Part shown: positions 9,312 through 18,037 of the stretch, piece after piece
Layout: each line of letters begins with the position of its first letter
Position numbering within the stretch: the stretch's first letter is position 1
Origin: Rhodoblastus sp963727035
GTDB lineage: Bacteria; Pseudomonadota; Alphaproteobacteria; Rhizobiales; Beijerinckiaceae
Direction: 5' to 3'
Length of the DNA: 64,000 nt
Assembly (NCBI GenBank): GCA_963727035.1
Contig: CAVSEY010000015.1
Coordinates: 58,558-122,557 of the forward strand
Made by a program: the position numbers and the translations under genes
The notes under the pieces: generated by a model
Told to the model about the DNA's origin: nothing
Databases searched by the model: none
The model's input: only the letters and a program-made list of their open reading frames with translations

Positions 9312-10307
9312 CTATTCCGCGGCGCGGTCCAGATGCACGATCTGGCGCCCCAGCCGCGAAATCGCCTCGCGCAGATCGAGCAGTTCCTGTTGCGGGCTCA
9401 AGGCGGCCGCGACTCCATCGGCGCCGTTCGGCTCCTTGTCGTCCCCAGCCGTTTCCTCGCCGTTCGCCGTTGTCACGCTCGCCAGCAACTGGCGGCGCAA
9501 GCGGAGATTGACGTCCTCCAGGTCGTCGCCGCGGCGACGCTCGGCGGCGACCTTGGCCAGCAGCCGGGTCCGCCGCGCCTCGAAATCCGCCGCGCGCTGC
9601 TCGGCCTCCGCCAAATCCGCGGCAAGCGCCGTGTTCTGGCTCGAAAGATCCTGGGCCCGCGCCGAAATTTCCTGACGCGCGGCCTCGGTCCTTTGCAGTT
9701 GCGACCGGGCGTCCGCCAGATCAGCGGTCGTCGTCCTCAGTTGGTTCTCAAGTTGATGACCCCTTGCGTCGAGCTTCCGCGCGTCCTCGGCCAGGGAATC
9801 GTATTCGCCTTGCAGTTTGGTCAGCTCCTGCTGGCGTCGTTCGAGCGTGGCGCGCGTCTCATCCAGCGAGGCCTGGGTTTTTTCGCCGAATTCCAGCGAC
9901 TTGGCGAGCTGGTGGTTGCGGTCTTCAAGCAGCGACGCGGTCTGGTCGAACCGCTCCGTCGCGCGCATCACCGCCACAGCGCGCCGGCCGAGTTCGGCGG
10001 CGTCGGCCGCCCGGCCGTCGCGGGATTCCGACGCCTTGATCTCGAGCGCGCGATTCTCGACCGCGAAACGCGCCCGCAGCAGGTCGCGTTCGGCCTCGAT
10101 TTCGTCGAAGGTCATGGGCAGGCGCGATTCGATTTTCGCCAAGGTGAGCCGGCGCGCCCGCGCCGAGACCAAAGGCAGGAAAGCGAGACCGATCAGCCCG
10201 CAAATGACGAAGCCCAGCGCGAAATCGACGATTTGCTCGACCACTTGTCCCGACCCGTGAAACGGCTGAACGGGCGGAAGCGCCCGAAAACGGGCGCATG
10301 CTGCCAT
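9312..10307 (-). CDS. Membrane-anchored coiled-coil protein of unknown function
   Basis: I do not recognise a named family. The protein has one N-terminal membrane segment (VDFALGFVICGLIGLAFLPLV), a short basic stop-transfer patch, and then some 200 residues of heptad-like coiled coil rich in Glu, Arg, Leu and Ala, ending in an acidic tail. The start is uncertain: a GTG at 10316, the ATG at 10307, or a GTG at 10241 immediately before the membrane segment, which would give the most natural N-terminus. It lies downstream of the EipA-like gene on the same strand, so an envelope role is conceivable. The architecture is seen directly; the role is not known. Confidence 0.7.
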   Translation of the reverse strand: MAACARFRALPPVQPFHGSGQVVEQIVDFALGFVICGLIGLAFLPLVSARARRLTLAKIESRLPMTFDEIEAERDLLRARFAVENRALEIKASESRDGRAADAAELGRRAVAVMRATERFDQTASLLEDRNHQLAKSLEFGEKTQASLDETRATLERRQQELTKLQGEYDSLAEDARKLDARGHQLENQLRTTTADLADARSQLQRTEAARQEISARAQDLSSQNTALAADLAEAEQRAADFEARRTRLLAKVAAERRRGDDLEDVNLRLRRQLLASVTTANGEETAGDDKEPNGADGVAAALSPQQELLDLREAISRLGRQIVHLDRAAE

Positions 10308-10311
10308 TTTT

Positions 10312-10335
10312 GCCACCGCAATGCAAAGCGGTGGC
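10312..10335 (-). other. Hairpin between the EipA-like gene and the coiled-coil gene
   Basis: GCCACCGC at 10312-10319 and GCGGTGGC at 10328-10335 form a perfect 8-bp stem with an 8-base loop. It lies just after the eipA-like stop codon and overlaps the most upstream possible start (10316) of the following minus-strand gene. There is no T-run on the minus strand, so it is not a classical terminator. It could attenuate or stabilise the shared transcript. Confidence 0.4.
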
Positions 10336-10341
10336 CTTTTC

Positions 10342-10932
10342 TCAGAATGGATTCCAGGTCGGATGCTCGGTGAATTTCAGATAGCCGATATTCAGCCCGA
10401 GCCGGGCGCCGAGACCGGTGCGGATCGGCACGACCGTCATCCCGCTGATTGTCAGCGCGGTGACGCCGAATCCGCCGACCAGATAGGCCGAACCGTTCAC
10501 CCCCACGAAGCGCTGGTAGATCGCCTCCGTCGAGGGAAGATTATAGACCAGCATCATGGTGCGGTCGCCGTCCGCGCCGTAATCGATGCCGAGCGAGGGA
10601 CCCTGCCAGAACACTTTGCGGTCGCCGGCGTTGCGGGTGTACATCGCGCCTTCGCCGTAACGCAGGCCGCCGATGAAGGCGCCGCCGGCCTCCTGGCCGA
10701 GAACATAGGCGTTGGGCTGGCCCCAGCGCTTGGTCGCCGACTGGATCGCCTCGGCGAGGTCGCGCGACAATGTGCCGAAAAAGTGATGGCCGCTCTCGAT
10801 CAGGTCGTTGTCGGAATAGGGAATGGGCCGCTCTTCCGCATTTGCCGGCTCGAAGCCGGCGCCGCCGGCGAGCGTCGCGAACAGTCCCGCTCCAAGGCGG
10901 CCGCAAATGTCGCGGCGAGATAGCTTTGTCAT
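10342..10932 (-). CDS. eipA: DUF1134 (EipA-like) cell-envelope integrity protein
   Basis: This is a 196-residue exported protein. The signal peptide (residues 1-32, ending ANAEE) has an Arg-Arg pair after a short basic start and could be Sec or Tat. The mature part matches the DUF1134 pattern as I know it: repeated Gly-rich strands such as GGAFIGGLRYGEG, SLGIDYGADGDR and YLVGGFGVTAL. In Brucella the DUF1134 protein EipA is a periplasmic factor needed for envelope integrity. The gene is read leftwards, towards the membrane coiled-coil gene 26 bases further on. Family assignment is from recalled motifs and could not be tested. Confidence 0.75.
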   Translation of the reverse strand: MTKLSRRDICGRLGAGLFATLAGGAGFEPANAEERPIPYSDNDLIESGHHFFGTLSRDLAEAIQSATKRWGQPNAYVLGQEAGGAFIGGLRYGEGAMYTRNAGDRKVFWQGPSLGIDYGADGDRTMMLVYNLPSTEAIYQRFVGVNGSAYLVGGFGVTALTISGMTVVPIRTGLGARLGLNIGYLKFTEHPTWNPF

Positions 10933-10990
10933 GGCCGAGGCTCCGATGGCGCCGATTCGCGAATTTTGGTCGAACAGGATGAACCGAAGA

Positions 10991-11842
10991 TTAACCGGGG
11001 CTTAAAACCGCGCGCTCGCGGTAAAACGCCGCCGCCCGGGGATCGCCCCAGGCGATGAAGGCGCCGTTGACGAATTTGCCGGCCTCCTTGCCATAGACGA
11101 GCGTCTCCCCGCTGCGATCGACCGCGATCCCGCCGGCCCGGCGCAGAACCGCGTCGCCGGCGGCGGTGTCCCATTCCCTGGTCGGGCCGAAGCGCGGGTA
11201 GACGTCGGCCTGGCCGGCGGCGACGAGGCAGAATTTCCGTGACGAGCCGGTGGAGACCACGTCCTTCACCGGAAGCCGGGTCAGGAAAGCGTCGGTTTCG
11301 GGGTCGCGATGGCTGAGGCTGGCGACGGCGACCGCGTCGCGCTCCGGCATCGGCCGGGTGTGGAGAAGCCGCCAGTCGTCGCGCGGCGGAACCTTGCCGC
11401 CCGGCGCGGCGGAAAAAGTCCAGGCCTTGCCCCCGGCGAGGAAAAACTCGCTTCGCGCCGGGGCGAAAACCACGCCGACCGTCGGCGCCCCCTTGCGAAT
11501 CATCGCGATATTGACGGTGAAGCTGTCGCGCCTGTTCAAGAATTCCTTGGAGCCGTCGAGCGCGTCCACCACGATGAAATCGCCGCCGTCGATTTTCGGC
11601 AGGGCCCCGCTCTCGCTCGCTTCCTCGGCGACCACCGGAAGATGGGGCAGGGCGCGGGCGAGGCCCTTGAGGATGATCTCCTCGGCGAGAATGTCGGCGT
11701 CGGAGACGGGGCTGGCGTCTTTCTTCAGGCGCGCATTGGGATTGCCGCCGTGGAACACCCGCATGATCGCCGCGCCGGCATCGAGCGCGAGGGCTGCGAA
11801 CAGCTCCGCCAGAGCGTCGTCGTCGGGCAGGGCTTCGGTCAT
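10991..11842 (-). CDS. cysQ: 3'(2'),5'-bisphosphate nucleotidase CysQ
   Basis: This is an inositol-monophosphatase-superfamily enzyme, 283 residues, of the CysQ group that removes a phosphate from PAP or PAPS during sulfate assimilation and salvage. The two metal-binding motifs are visible: VVAEEASESG (with the Glu pair) and VVDALDGSKEF around residues 90-100. The later EWDTAAGDAVLRRAGG motif is the family's second signature. The Lys-Glu after DGS is typical of CysQ rather than of true inositol monophosphatases. Its 5' end faces the xseB gene, so the two share a 205-bp divergent promoter region. Confidence 0.88.
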   Translation of the reverse strand: MTEALPDDDALAELFAALALDAGAAIMRVFHGGNPNARLKKDASPVSDADILAEEIILKGLARALPHLPVVAEEASESGALPKIDGGDFIVVDALDGSKEFLNRRDSFTVNIAMIRKGAPTVGVVFAPARSEFFLAGGKAWTFSAAPGGKVPPRDDWRLLHTRPMPERDAVAVASLSHRDPETDAFLTRLPVKDVVSTGSSRKFCLVAAGQADVYPRFGPTREWDTAAGDAVLRRAGGIAVDRSGETLVYGKEAGKFVNGAFIAWGDPRAAAFYRERAVLSPG

Positions 11843-12047
11843 CGCGGCGCCTTATCGGAGAGAGTTCGATTTCGGCGGCGCGTCCATCGGCGCGCTCGCC
11901 TTGCGCGATGCTACAGGCTCCGCAGCGCCTTTTCCAGTCGCCGGAGCGAAAAGAACCTCGGACGGGCGGCGCCTTTCGTCGCAGCTTGAGGCTTGCGCGG
12001 GAAGGGCGGCGCGGTCCATTATGCGCGCCGCAGGAAGGGGTTGGGCG

Positions 12048-12293
12048 TTGAGCAAGATCGAAGATGTCGCCAGATTGAGTTTCGAGGCCGCCATGCGCGA
12101 ACTCGAGGAGATCGTCTCCGCGCTTGAAAAGGGCAATGTCGATCTCGACAAGTCCATTACGCTCTACGAGCGCGGAGAAATCCTGAAAAAACATTGCGAG
12201 GCGCTGCTCAAGAGCGCCGAGGCGCGAATTGAAAAAATCGTGCAGGGTCCCGAGGGCGGCGCGGCCGGGGCTGCTCCGCTCGACGTGGAATGA
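12048..12293 (+). CDS. xseB: Exodeoxyribonuclease VII small subunit
   Basis: The product is 81 residues long and belongs to the XseB family, the small helical subunit that assembles on XseA to degrade single-stranded DNA. The core motif FEAAMRELEEIVSALEKGN and the segment SITLYERGEILKKHCE are diagnostic. I chose the TTG at 12048 because AGGAAGGGG lies 7 bases upstream and the protein then begins in family style (SKIEDVARLSFE). An in-frame ATG 27 bases further upstream is the alternative. The pirin gene follows after 16 bases. Confidence 0.88.
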   Translation: MSKIEDVARLSFEAAMRELEEIVSALEKGNVDLDKSITLYERGEILKKHCEALLKSAEARIEKIVQGPEGGAAGAAPLDVE

Positions 12294-12309
12294 ACGGTCG
12301 GAGCCAGCC

Positions 12310-13197
12310 ATGTCGCAACCCGCCTCGGTCGAAACCGTGGTCATCCCGCAGGCGAAGGACATCGGCGGATTTGGCGTGCGTCGCGCCTTGCCTTCGCCGA
12401 AGCGGCGGATGGTCGGGCCCTTCGTCTTCCTCGATGAAATGGGGCCGGCCGATTTTGCGCCGGGGACCGGCATGGACGTGCGGCCCCATCCTCACATCGG
12501 CCTCGCCACCCTGACCTATCTGCTCGACGGCGCCTTGTTTCATCGCGATTCCCTGGGCCATGCGCAGGAAATCGCGCCCGGTGCGGTCAATCTGATGGTC
12601 GCCGGGCGCGGAATCGTCCATTCCGAACGCTCGCCGCCAGCCTTCCGCGCCGCGGGCGGAAAAATGCGCGGCTTGCAGTTCTGGATCGGCCTGCCCAAAA
12701 AATTCGAGGAAACCGACCCAGGTTTCGAACATCATGGAAGCGAAGCCCTGCCGACGCTCGCCGGCGAAGGTTTTCGCCTTCGCCTCGCCATCGGAACGCT
12801 GCACGGGCTTCGCGCGCCGGCGACGACATTTTCGACCTGCTTTCTCGCGGATGTCGCGCTCGACCAGGGCGCGATCTATGAATTGGGCGCCGACCACGAA
12901 GAGCGAGCCCTTTATCTCCTCTCGGGCGAAATCGAGATCGACGGGACCAGTTTCCCGGCCGGCGAACTGGTCGTGATCCGTCCCGGCGCGGCGGTCGCGT
13001 TGCGCGCGAAAACGCCCAGCCGCTTCGCCGCGCTCGGCGGCGAGGCCATGGACGGCCCGCGCTTCCTGTGGTGGAATTTGGTCTCGTCGAACCGCGAGCG
13101 CATCTTTGCCGCGCGCGCCGCGTGGGAAGCCGGTCATTTGGGGTCGATCGCAGGCGACCCCGAATTCATCCCGGCGCCGGAACTGAAAGCCTTATGA
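12310..13197 (+). CDS. Pirin family protein
   Basis: This is a 295-residue bicupin of the pirin family. The N-terminal cupin holds the metal-site motif DVRPHPHIGLATLTYLL, with a further His and Glu in the GIVHSERSP segment (about residues 98-106). The C-terminal cupin carries ALYLLSGEIEIDG. Bacterial pirins have been linked to quercetinase activity and to control of enzymes of central metabolism, but the role in this organism cannot be told. Its stop codon overlaps the ispE start (ATGA), so both are likely translated from one message with xseB. Confidence 0.9.
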   Translation: MSQPASVETVVIPQAKDIGGFGVRRALPSPKRRMVGPFVFLDEMGPADFAPGTGMDVRPHPHIGLATLTYLLDGALFHRDSLGHAQEIAPGAVNLMVAGRGIVHSERSPPAFRAAGGKMRGLQFWIGLPKKFEETDPGFEHHGSEALPTLAGEGFRLRLAIGTLHGLRAPATTFSTCFLADVALDQGAIYELGADHEERALYLLSGEIEIDGTSFPAGELVVIRPGAAVALRAKTPSRFAALGGEAMDGPRFLWWNLVSSNRERIFAARAAWEAGHLGSIAGDPEFIPAPELKAL

Positions 13198-14078
13198 CGG
13201 ACAGAAGAAAAAGCTTTTCGGCCAAGGCGCCGGCGAAAATCAATCTCACCCTTCATATCGAGGGCCGCCGCCCGGACGGCTATCACGATCTGCAAAGCCT
13301 CGTGGCTTTCGCCGGAACCGGCGATTTCCTGACCCTTGCGCCCGACGATTTCTTCGCCCTGACGCTCGAAGGCCCGACCGCGATCGAGGCGGGCGACGGC
13401 GGCGACAATCTGGTGGCGCGGGCCGACCGCGCGCTGCGCGCCGAAAAGCCGGGCCTGCGGACGGGCGCCTTCCACCTCGTGAAGCGCTTGCCGGTCGCCG
13501 CCGGCATCGGCGGCGGTTCCGCCGACGCGGCGGCCGCGCTGCGCCTGCTCGCCGCCGCCAACGATCTTTCCCTGGACGATCCCGCGCTCTATGCGGCGGC
13601 GCGCGCCGCCGGGGCCGACGTGCCGGTTTGTGTCGTTCCGCGCGCGCGGATGATGGCCGGCGTCGGCGAAAGGCTCGGCCCCCCGATCCGCCTGCCGCCA
13701 TTGTTTTCGGTGCTGGTCAATCCGCGCGTTCCGGTCGAAACCCGCGCGGTTTTCCAGAAGCTCGGCCTCAAGCCGGGCGAGGGCCTGGGCTATGGCCCGC
13801 ATCCGGCGATCGCCTCGGGGATGGATTTCGAGACCTTCCTGCGCGCCTTGAAGCGCGGCCGCAACGACATGGAGGACGCCGCCTGCGTGCTGGCGCCAAT
13901 CGTTGGTCATGTGCTGTCAGTGCTGAGCGGGGCGCGGGGCTGCCGTCTCGCTCGCATGTCGGGTTCGGGCGCGACCTGTTTCGCCTTGTTCGAAACCTGC
14001 CGCCAGGCGGGCGCGGCGGCCAAGGCGATTGCCGCCGGTCATCCGGAATGGTGGGTTAAGGCGACGCTTCTGCGTTGA
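13194..14078 (+). CDS. ispE: 4-diphosphocytidyl-2-C-methyl-D-erythritol kinase
   Basis: IspE is the GHMP-family kinase of the MEP isoprenoid pathway; it phosphorylates the 2-hydroxyl of CDP-methylerythritol. The 294-residue protein starts at ATG 13194, giving the family N-terminus SAKAPAKINLTLHI. The ATP-binding glycine loop LPVAAGIGGGSADAAAALR lies near residue 100, and the C-terminal GHMP motif is RMSGSGATCFALF. The start overlaps the pirin stop. I see no terminator before the convergent gene at 14154. Confidence 0.94.
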   Translation: MTDRRKSFSAKAPAKINLTLHIEGRRPDGYHDLQSLVAFAGTGDFLTLAPDDFFALTLEGPTAIEAGDGGDNLVARADRALRAEKPGLRTGAFHLVKRLPVAAGIGGGSADAAAALRLLAAANDLSLDDPALYAAARAAGADVPVCVVPRARMMAGVGERLGPPIRLPPLFSVLVNPRVPVETRAVFQKLGLKPGEGLGYGPHPAIASGMDFETFLRALKRGRNDMEDAACVLAPIVGHVLSVLSGARGCRLARMSGSGATCFALFETCRQAGAAAKAIAAGHPEWWVKATLLR

Positions 14079-14153
14079 GCTCCGCGCGTAAACTTAGTTT
14101 TGGATAACCTTTCACTTCTTCGTGAGTTGCGCTGAAACGTCGCCCTCTTGAGC

Positions 14154-14519
14154 TTATTGCACGCTGCCGAAGGACAGATCGCGGCTGTAGGGCGGCGCCG
14201 GCACGCCGGCGATTCGGCTGCCCTGGCTCACCGGCCCGGCTGGGAAAAGCTCGTAAAGATGCTTGATCCCGCCACGCGCGCCGAATGGCTCGCTCAGCGC
14301 CCGAAGCAAGGCGGTGCCGGTCAGAGCATGGCCGCGCAGCCGGTAATGATTGCGCAGCAAATGGACGACTTCCCAATGTTCCGGGGTCAGTTCGATCCCG
14401 TCTTGCGCGGCGATTTCGCGGGCGGTTTCTTCCGACCACGGCGCCAGTTGGCGCATGTCGCCCTCTGGGGCGGCATGTAGGGATTCGGGATGGGCGGTGC
14501 TGTGAATGACGTTAGACAT
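14154..14519 (-). CDS. DsrC/TusE-family protein lacking all cysteines (RspA-like)
   Basis: The 121-residue product has the DsrC/TusE fold signature: SEETAREIAAQDGIELTPEH followed by WEVVHLLRNHY and, near the end, LYELFPAGP. In DsrC and TusE the C-terminal arm carries the catalytic cysteine(s) in a QACxxAGLPKPTGCV-like end. Here the corresponding arm reads SQGSRIAGVPAPPYS and the protein has no cysteine at all. It therefore cannot work as a sulfur carrier. Cysteine-free homologues have been called RspA and suggested to be regulatory. ATG 14519 is chosen because residues before it are unrelated to the family. No other sulfur-relay gene is nearby. Confidence 0.8.
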   Translation of the reverse strand: MSNVIHSTAHPESLHAAPEGDMRQLAPWSEETAREIAAQDGIELTPEHWEVVHLLRNHYRLRGHALTGTALLRALSEPFGARGGIKHLYELFPAGPVSQGSRIAGVPAPPYSRDLSFGSVQ

Positions 14520-14767
14520 GGCAGACTTCCTCCACGCGCCAAAGTCGACCAATCGAGACTAGGAGCGAAGCTGAACGCTTGCAAGGGTCCGCCGACGCCC
14601 GGTTGCGGCCGGCGCGTAGCCACGGTCAAGCCTTGCCGCAGGCTTGAACTTGACGCCCGCGCTGTTCCTGGCGCCTGGGCGCGGACGAGCCCATCCGGGT
14701 CTGGCCGCCACGAGACAGGGAAGCGGCGCCCCGCCGGGCGACCGGCGCCGGTAATTTTGCGCCGCTC

Positions 14768-16165
14768 TTACGCCGCTCCTACCGGCTCGGCGTGGCCGAC
14801 GACGCGCAGGAGGCCGGGCGTGCGCTCGCGCAAGGCGCGTTCGAGCTGGTTCATGGCGTCGTGGGTCGCCGCGACGCTCAGCGAGGGATCGACGGTCGCG
14901 TGAAAATTGACCACCAGCCCGTCCTCGGTCAGGCGGGCGCGGATGTCGTGCACGCCCTGGAGCACGCCGCCCGCGACGGCCAGCTTGCGCAGGCATTCCG
15001 AAACCCGGGCGATGGTCGCGGCGTCGGCGTCATGTCCGGTCAGGGCATGGTCGCGCCGCGGCTCGATATGGCTTTCGACCTCGAGGTTGGCGCCGAATTC
15101 GTTGCGGATCTCGTCCTCCAGCGCCGTGGCGATCTCATGGGCCGCGCCCTGGGTCATGGCGCCGTCGATTTCGAGATCGAAGGCGATGCAGTCGCGGCCG
15201 TCGAGGCGCTGGACGATCACATGATGGGCGACCAGCCCGCGCCGCGCCGCGATAATCGCGATGCGCTCGGTGGCCGTCTCTTCGTCGAGCGCACGCGGCG
15301 AGGTGATGATGCTGGCCCGGGTCTCCGGCGAGATTTCGGTGATTTTCGCCTGGACCGCGCGCTCGATCTGGATCAGGCGCTCGACGGGGAGCGCGCGCGG
15401 GACGCCGATCGTGACCTCGCCCTGGACGTGCGGGCCGTTGGCGCGCAGCTTGAGATCCTCCACCGCGACCACGCCGGGGATTTGCACGATCGCGGCGCGC
15501 AGCCTGTCGGCGAGGCCGATCGGCGCCGCGTCGAGCAGGGTTTCGATCGTTTCGCTGCCGAGATGGTATCCGGCGTAGCCGATGAACAGAGCGACGCCGA
15601 GCGACGCCAGGGCGTCGCCCTGATGAAAGCCGAATGAGTTGGCGGCGAGGCCGGCCAGGACCAGGCCCGTGCCGATCAGGTCGCTGGCGAAATGCATGGC
15701 GTCGGCGGCCAGCGCGTGACTGCGGGTCTTTTGGGCCACGGCGCGCAGGGTCAGCCAGCGCGTCACATCCACGCCGATCGAGACGAACAGCACGGCGAAG
15801 ACCGGCCAGCTGGCGTCCACCGGTTCGGCGCCCACCCACAGGCGCCGGATCGCGGCGACGAGCACATAGCAGGCGAGGCCGGCGAGCAGGCCAGTCTCGG
15901 CCAAAGCCGAAAGCGATTCGAACTTGCCGTGGCCATAGGGATGGCGCTCGTCGGCAGGCTTGTTGGCCTCGCGCACGGCGAAATAAGTGAGGATGGTGGC
16001 CCCGGTGTCGAGCGCGTTATGGGCGCCCTCGGACAGCAGAGCGAGCGAACCGGAGGCAAGGCCCGCCGCGATCTTGCCGACGGTCAGCAGAAAACTGGCG
16101 AAGATGGAGCCGAAGGCGACTTTTTCCTTGAGGGCGGCGTCGGTCAAGGGAAGTCCTCCTGCCAT
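14768..16165 (-). CDS. Cation diffusion facilitator transporter with two C-terminal cytoplasmic domains
   Basis: This 465-residue protein is a cation diffusion facilitator, exporting Zn2+, Fe2+ or a similar divalent ion by proton antiport. The membrane part (about residues 10-205) carries the two metal-site motifs, HNALD in helix 2 and HFASD in helix 5. A normal CDF C-terminal domain follows (IPGVVAVEDLKLRANGP). After it come about 170 further residues that look like a second cytoplasmic module (GGVLQGVHDIRARLTEDGLVV, with His-Ala-Thr-Val). CDF proteins are usually near 300 residues, so this is an extended form. Metal specificity is not decidable. Confidence 0.88.
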   Translation of the reverse strand: MAGGLPLTDAALKEKVAFGSIFASFLLTVGKIAAGLASGSLALLSEGAHNALDTGATILTYFAVREANKPADERHPYGHGKFESLSALAETGLLAGLACYVLVAAIRRLWVGAEPVDASWPVFAVLFVSIGVDVTRWLTLRAVAQKTRSHALAADAMHFASDLIGTGLVLAGLAANSFGFHQGDALASLGVALFIGYAGYHLGSETIETLLDAAPIGLADRLRAAIVQIPGVVAVEDLKLRANGPHVQGEVTIGVPRALPVERLIQIERAVQAKITEISPETRASIITSPRALDEETATERIAIIAARRGLVAHHVIVQRLDGRDCIAFDLEIDGAMTQGAAHEIATALEDEIRNEFGANLEVESHIEPRRDHALTGHDADAATIARVSECLRKLAVAGGVLQGVHDIRARLTEDGLVVNFHATVDPSLSVAATHDAMNQLERALRERTPGLLRVVGHAEPVGAA

Positions 16166-16265
16166 GCCAGGGTCAATTAGCAGATTGCGGCGTGGCCCGG
16201 CAAGGCCGGCCCTTTTGTGCTAACAGGAAGGGAGACGGCCTCCTGGCCGGACAGGAGCAAAGGCG

Positions 16266-16706
16266 ATGCGCTATCTTCACAGCATGATCAGGGTCGGCGA
16301 TCTCGACGCGGCCCTCGATTTTTTCGTCAACAAGCTCGGCATGGTCGAAATCCGCCGCACGGAAAGCGACAAGGGCCGATTCACCCTGGTCTTCCTGGCC
16401 GCGCCGGGCGACGCCGCCCGCGCCGAGTCGGACGCCGCGCCTCTGGTCGAACTGACCTACAACTGGGACCCCGAAGTTTATGCCGGCGGCCGCAATTTCG
16501 GCCATCTCGCCTATGAGGTCGAGGACATCTACGCCCTGTGCGACAGGCTCGCCAGGGCGGGCGTGACGATCAACCGCCCGCCGCGCGACGGCCGCATGGC
16601 CTTCATCCGCACCCCGGACGGCATTTCGATCGAACTGCTGCAGAAGGGCGCGGCCTTGCCGGCGCGCGAGCCCTGGGTCAGCGCCCCCAATATCGGAGCC
16701 TGGTGA
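16266..16706 (+). CDS. gloA: Glyoxalase I (lactoylglutathione lyase)-like VOC protein
   Basis: This 146-residue protein has the paired beta-alpha-beta-beta-beta units of the vicinal oxygen chelate family. The positions expected for metal ligands in GloA are all filled: His5 (RYLHSM), Glu in LVELTYNW, His in NFGHLAYEV and Glu in ISIELLQ. Glyoxalase I converts the methylglyoxal-glutathione adduct to lactoylglutathione. Its stop overlaps the start of the aldolase gene (TGATG), so the two are translationally coupled. Other VOC enzymes share this fold, but the residue pattern favours GloA. Confidence 0.85.
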   Translation: MRYLHSMIRVGDLDAALDFFVNKLGMVEIRRTESDKGRFTLVFLAAPGDAARAESDAAPLVELTYNWDPEVYAGGRNFGHLAYEVEDIYALCDRLARAGVTINRPPRDGRMAFIRTPDGISIELLQKGAALPAREPWVSAPNIGAW

Positions 16707-17383
16707 TGGCGCGCAAGACCAAGGCCGAGCGGAAGACTCGGGAAGCGATCGTGGCCGCCTGCCGCGCCATGAACGCCAAACATTTCAACCAGGGCGCGGC
16801 CGGGAACATTTCCGCGCGCTTGGGCTCCTCCATGCTGATCACCCCGAGCGGGGTCGATTACGACGACCTGACGCCGGACATGATCGTCGCCATGGGCCTC
16901 GACGCCGATTCGCCCGCTGTCGATGAAAAGTCCGGCCTGAAGGCGTCGAGCGAATGGCGTTTCCACCGCGACATCCTGCGCGCCCGCCCCGACGCCGGGG
17001 CGGTGGTCCACGCCCATGCGCCTTATGCGACAGTCCTCGCCATGCTGCGCCGGCCGATCCCCGCGAGTCATTACATGATCGCAGCCTTCGGCGGCACGAC
17101 GATCGAATGCACGGATTACGCGCCGTTCGGGACGGCGGAACTGTCGGCGCTGGCGGTCGCCGGGCTTGGCCCCCGCAATGGCGTGCTGCTCGGCAGCCAT
17201 GGCATGATCGCCGTCGGGCCGGACCTCAAACGCGCGCTCTGGCTCGCGGGCGAACTCGAAACCCTGGCGCAAATGCATTATCTCGCCGGCCTCGCCGGCG
17301 CGCCCGTGATCCTGCCGGACCGCGACGTGATCTCGCTGGTCGAAAAGTTCGCCGCTTACGGGCCTGGCGCGAAGAAAAGTTGA
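16706..17383 (+). CDS. Class II aldolase/adducin-family protein
   Basis: The 225-residue product belongs to the zinc-dependent class II aldolase (fuculose-phosphate aldolase-like) family. Seen motifs are GNISAR and TPSGVDYDDL near the N-terminus, the catalytic-Glu region SSEWRFHRDI, the metal-binding pair HAHAPYATV, and GSHGM further on. Start ATG 16706 overlaps the gloA stop. The substrate cannot be inferred; coupling to glyoxalase I suggests handling of small sugar-phosphate-derived aldehydes, but that is inference only. Confidence 0.88.
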   Translation: MARKTKAERKTREAIVAACRAMNAKHFNQGAAGNISARLGSSMLITPSGVDYDDLTPDMIVAMGLDADSPAVDEKSGLKASSEWRFHRDILRARPDAGAVVHAHAPYATVLAMLRRPIPASHYMIAAFGGTTIECTDYAPFGTAELSALAVAGLGPRNGVLLGSHGMIAVGPDLKRALWLAGELETLAQMHYLAGLAGAPVILPDRDVISLVEKFAAYGPGAKKS

Positions 17384-17578
17384 AAAGTCGTTCATTGTCA
17401 AGACGTTGCCTAATAGGCCAAGTCCTCAATCTCACGCAAATGTGATTCGGTCGGCGCCCGCGCAGACTGCTATCTTGCGGCAGTTCCAATGGCGTTTGAG
17501 TTGCTGCACGGGTTTTCCCCGAATCCCCGCGCGCGTGTGGATCTTTACCTTCGCGCGCATTCGAAATCGGAGACCGCT

Positions 17579-18001
17579 ATGCGAACGACCGAATTGTTCC
17601 GCACCTGCGCCAACGAATATGTCGCCGCCGCCGCGCTGGCCTGCATCGGCGGCCCGCTGGAGCGTCGCGTCGCGGTCGGGGCCCGTCGCGCGGATCTGTC
17701 CGTCGGCGCCTTCGTGGCGCGGCTGGTGACGGATTACGACCGCAAGGCGAGTCCCGGTCGTCGCAAGATCCTCGAGATCGGCATGCTGCGGCACGACACG
17801 CCGCTCCTGGCCGGCCTGCGCCACGTCCTCGAAACCGCGCTGGAAGGAGCCTGGGAGGGCGCGCTCGGCGTCGCCCATGATCATTCCCGCACGCCGGCCT
17901 CGCTGGCGATCCGCGGCCGTTCGCCGCGATTCCCATGGAGCGCCTCGGGCCACGGCGCCTCGCATGCGGCCCGACCCGCCGTAAAAAGCCTCCACAGCTG
18001 A
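17579..18001 (+). CDS. Conserved-looking hypothetical protein
   Basis: I do not recognise the family. The frame is open from an ATG at 17489, but ATG 17579 has GGAG seven bases upstream and begins a more ordinary sequence (MRTTELFRTCANEYVAAAAL). The 140-residue product is mostly helical in character up to residue 105, with a Leu/Val-rich middle (LSVGAFVARLVTDYDRK). The C-terminus is basic and low in complexity. It is a single gene followed 36 bases later by a strong terminator, which supports real expression. Confidence 0.55.
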   Translation: MRTTELFRTCANEYVAAAALACIGGPLERRVAVGARRADLSVGAFVARLVTDYDRKASPGRRKILEIGMLRHDTPLLAGLRHVLETALEGAWEGALGVAHDHSRTPASLAIRGRSPRFPWSASGHGASHAARPAVKSLHS

Positions 18002-18037
18002 GACTTTCCTGCGGCGGACGGTAAGAATGGCGATTGT

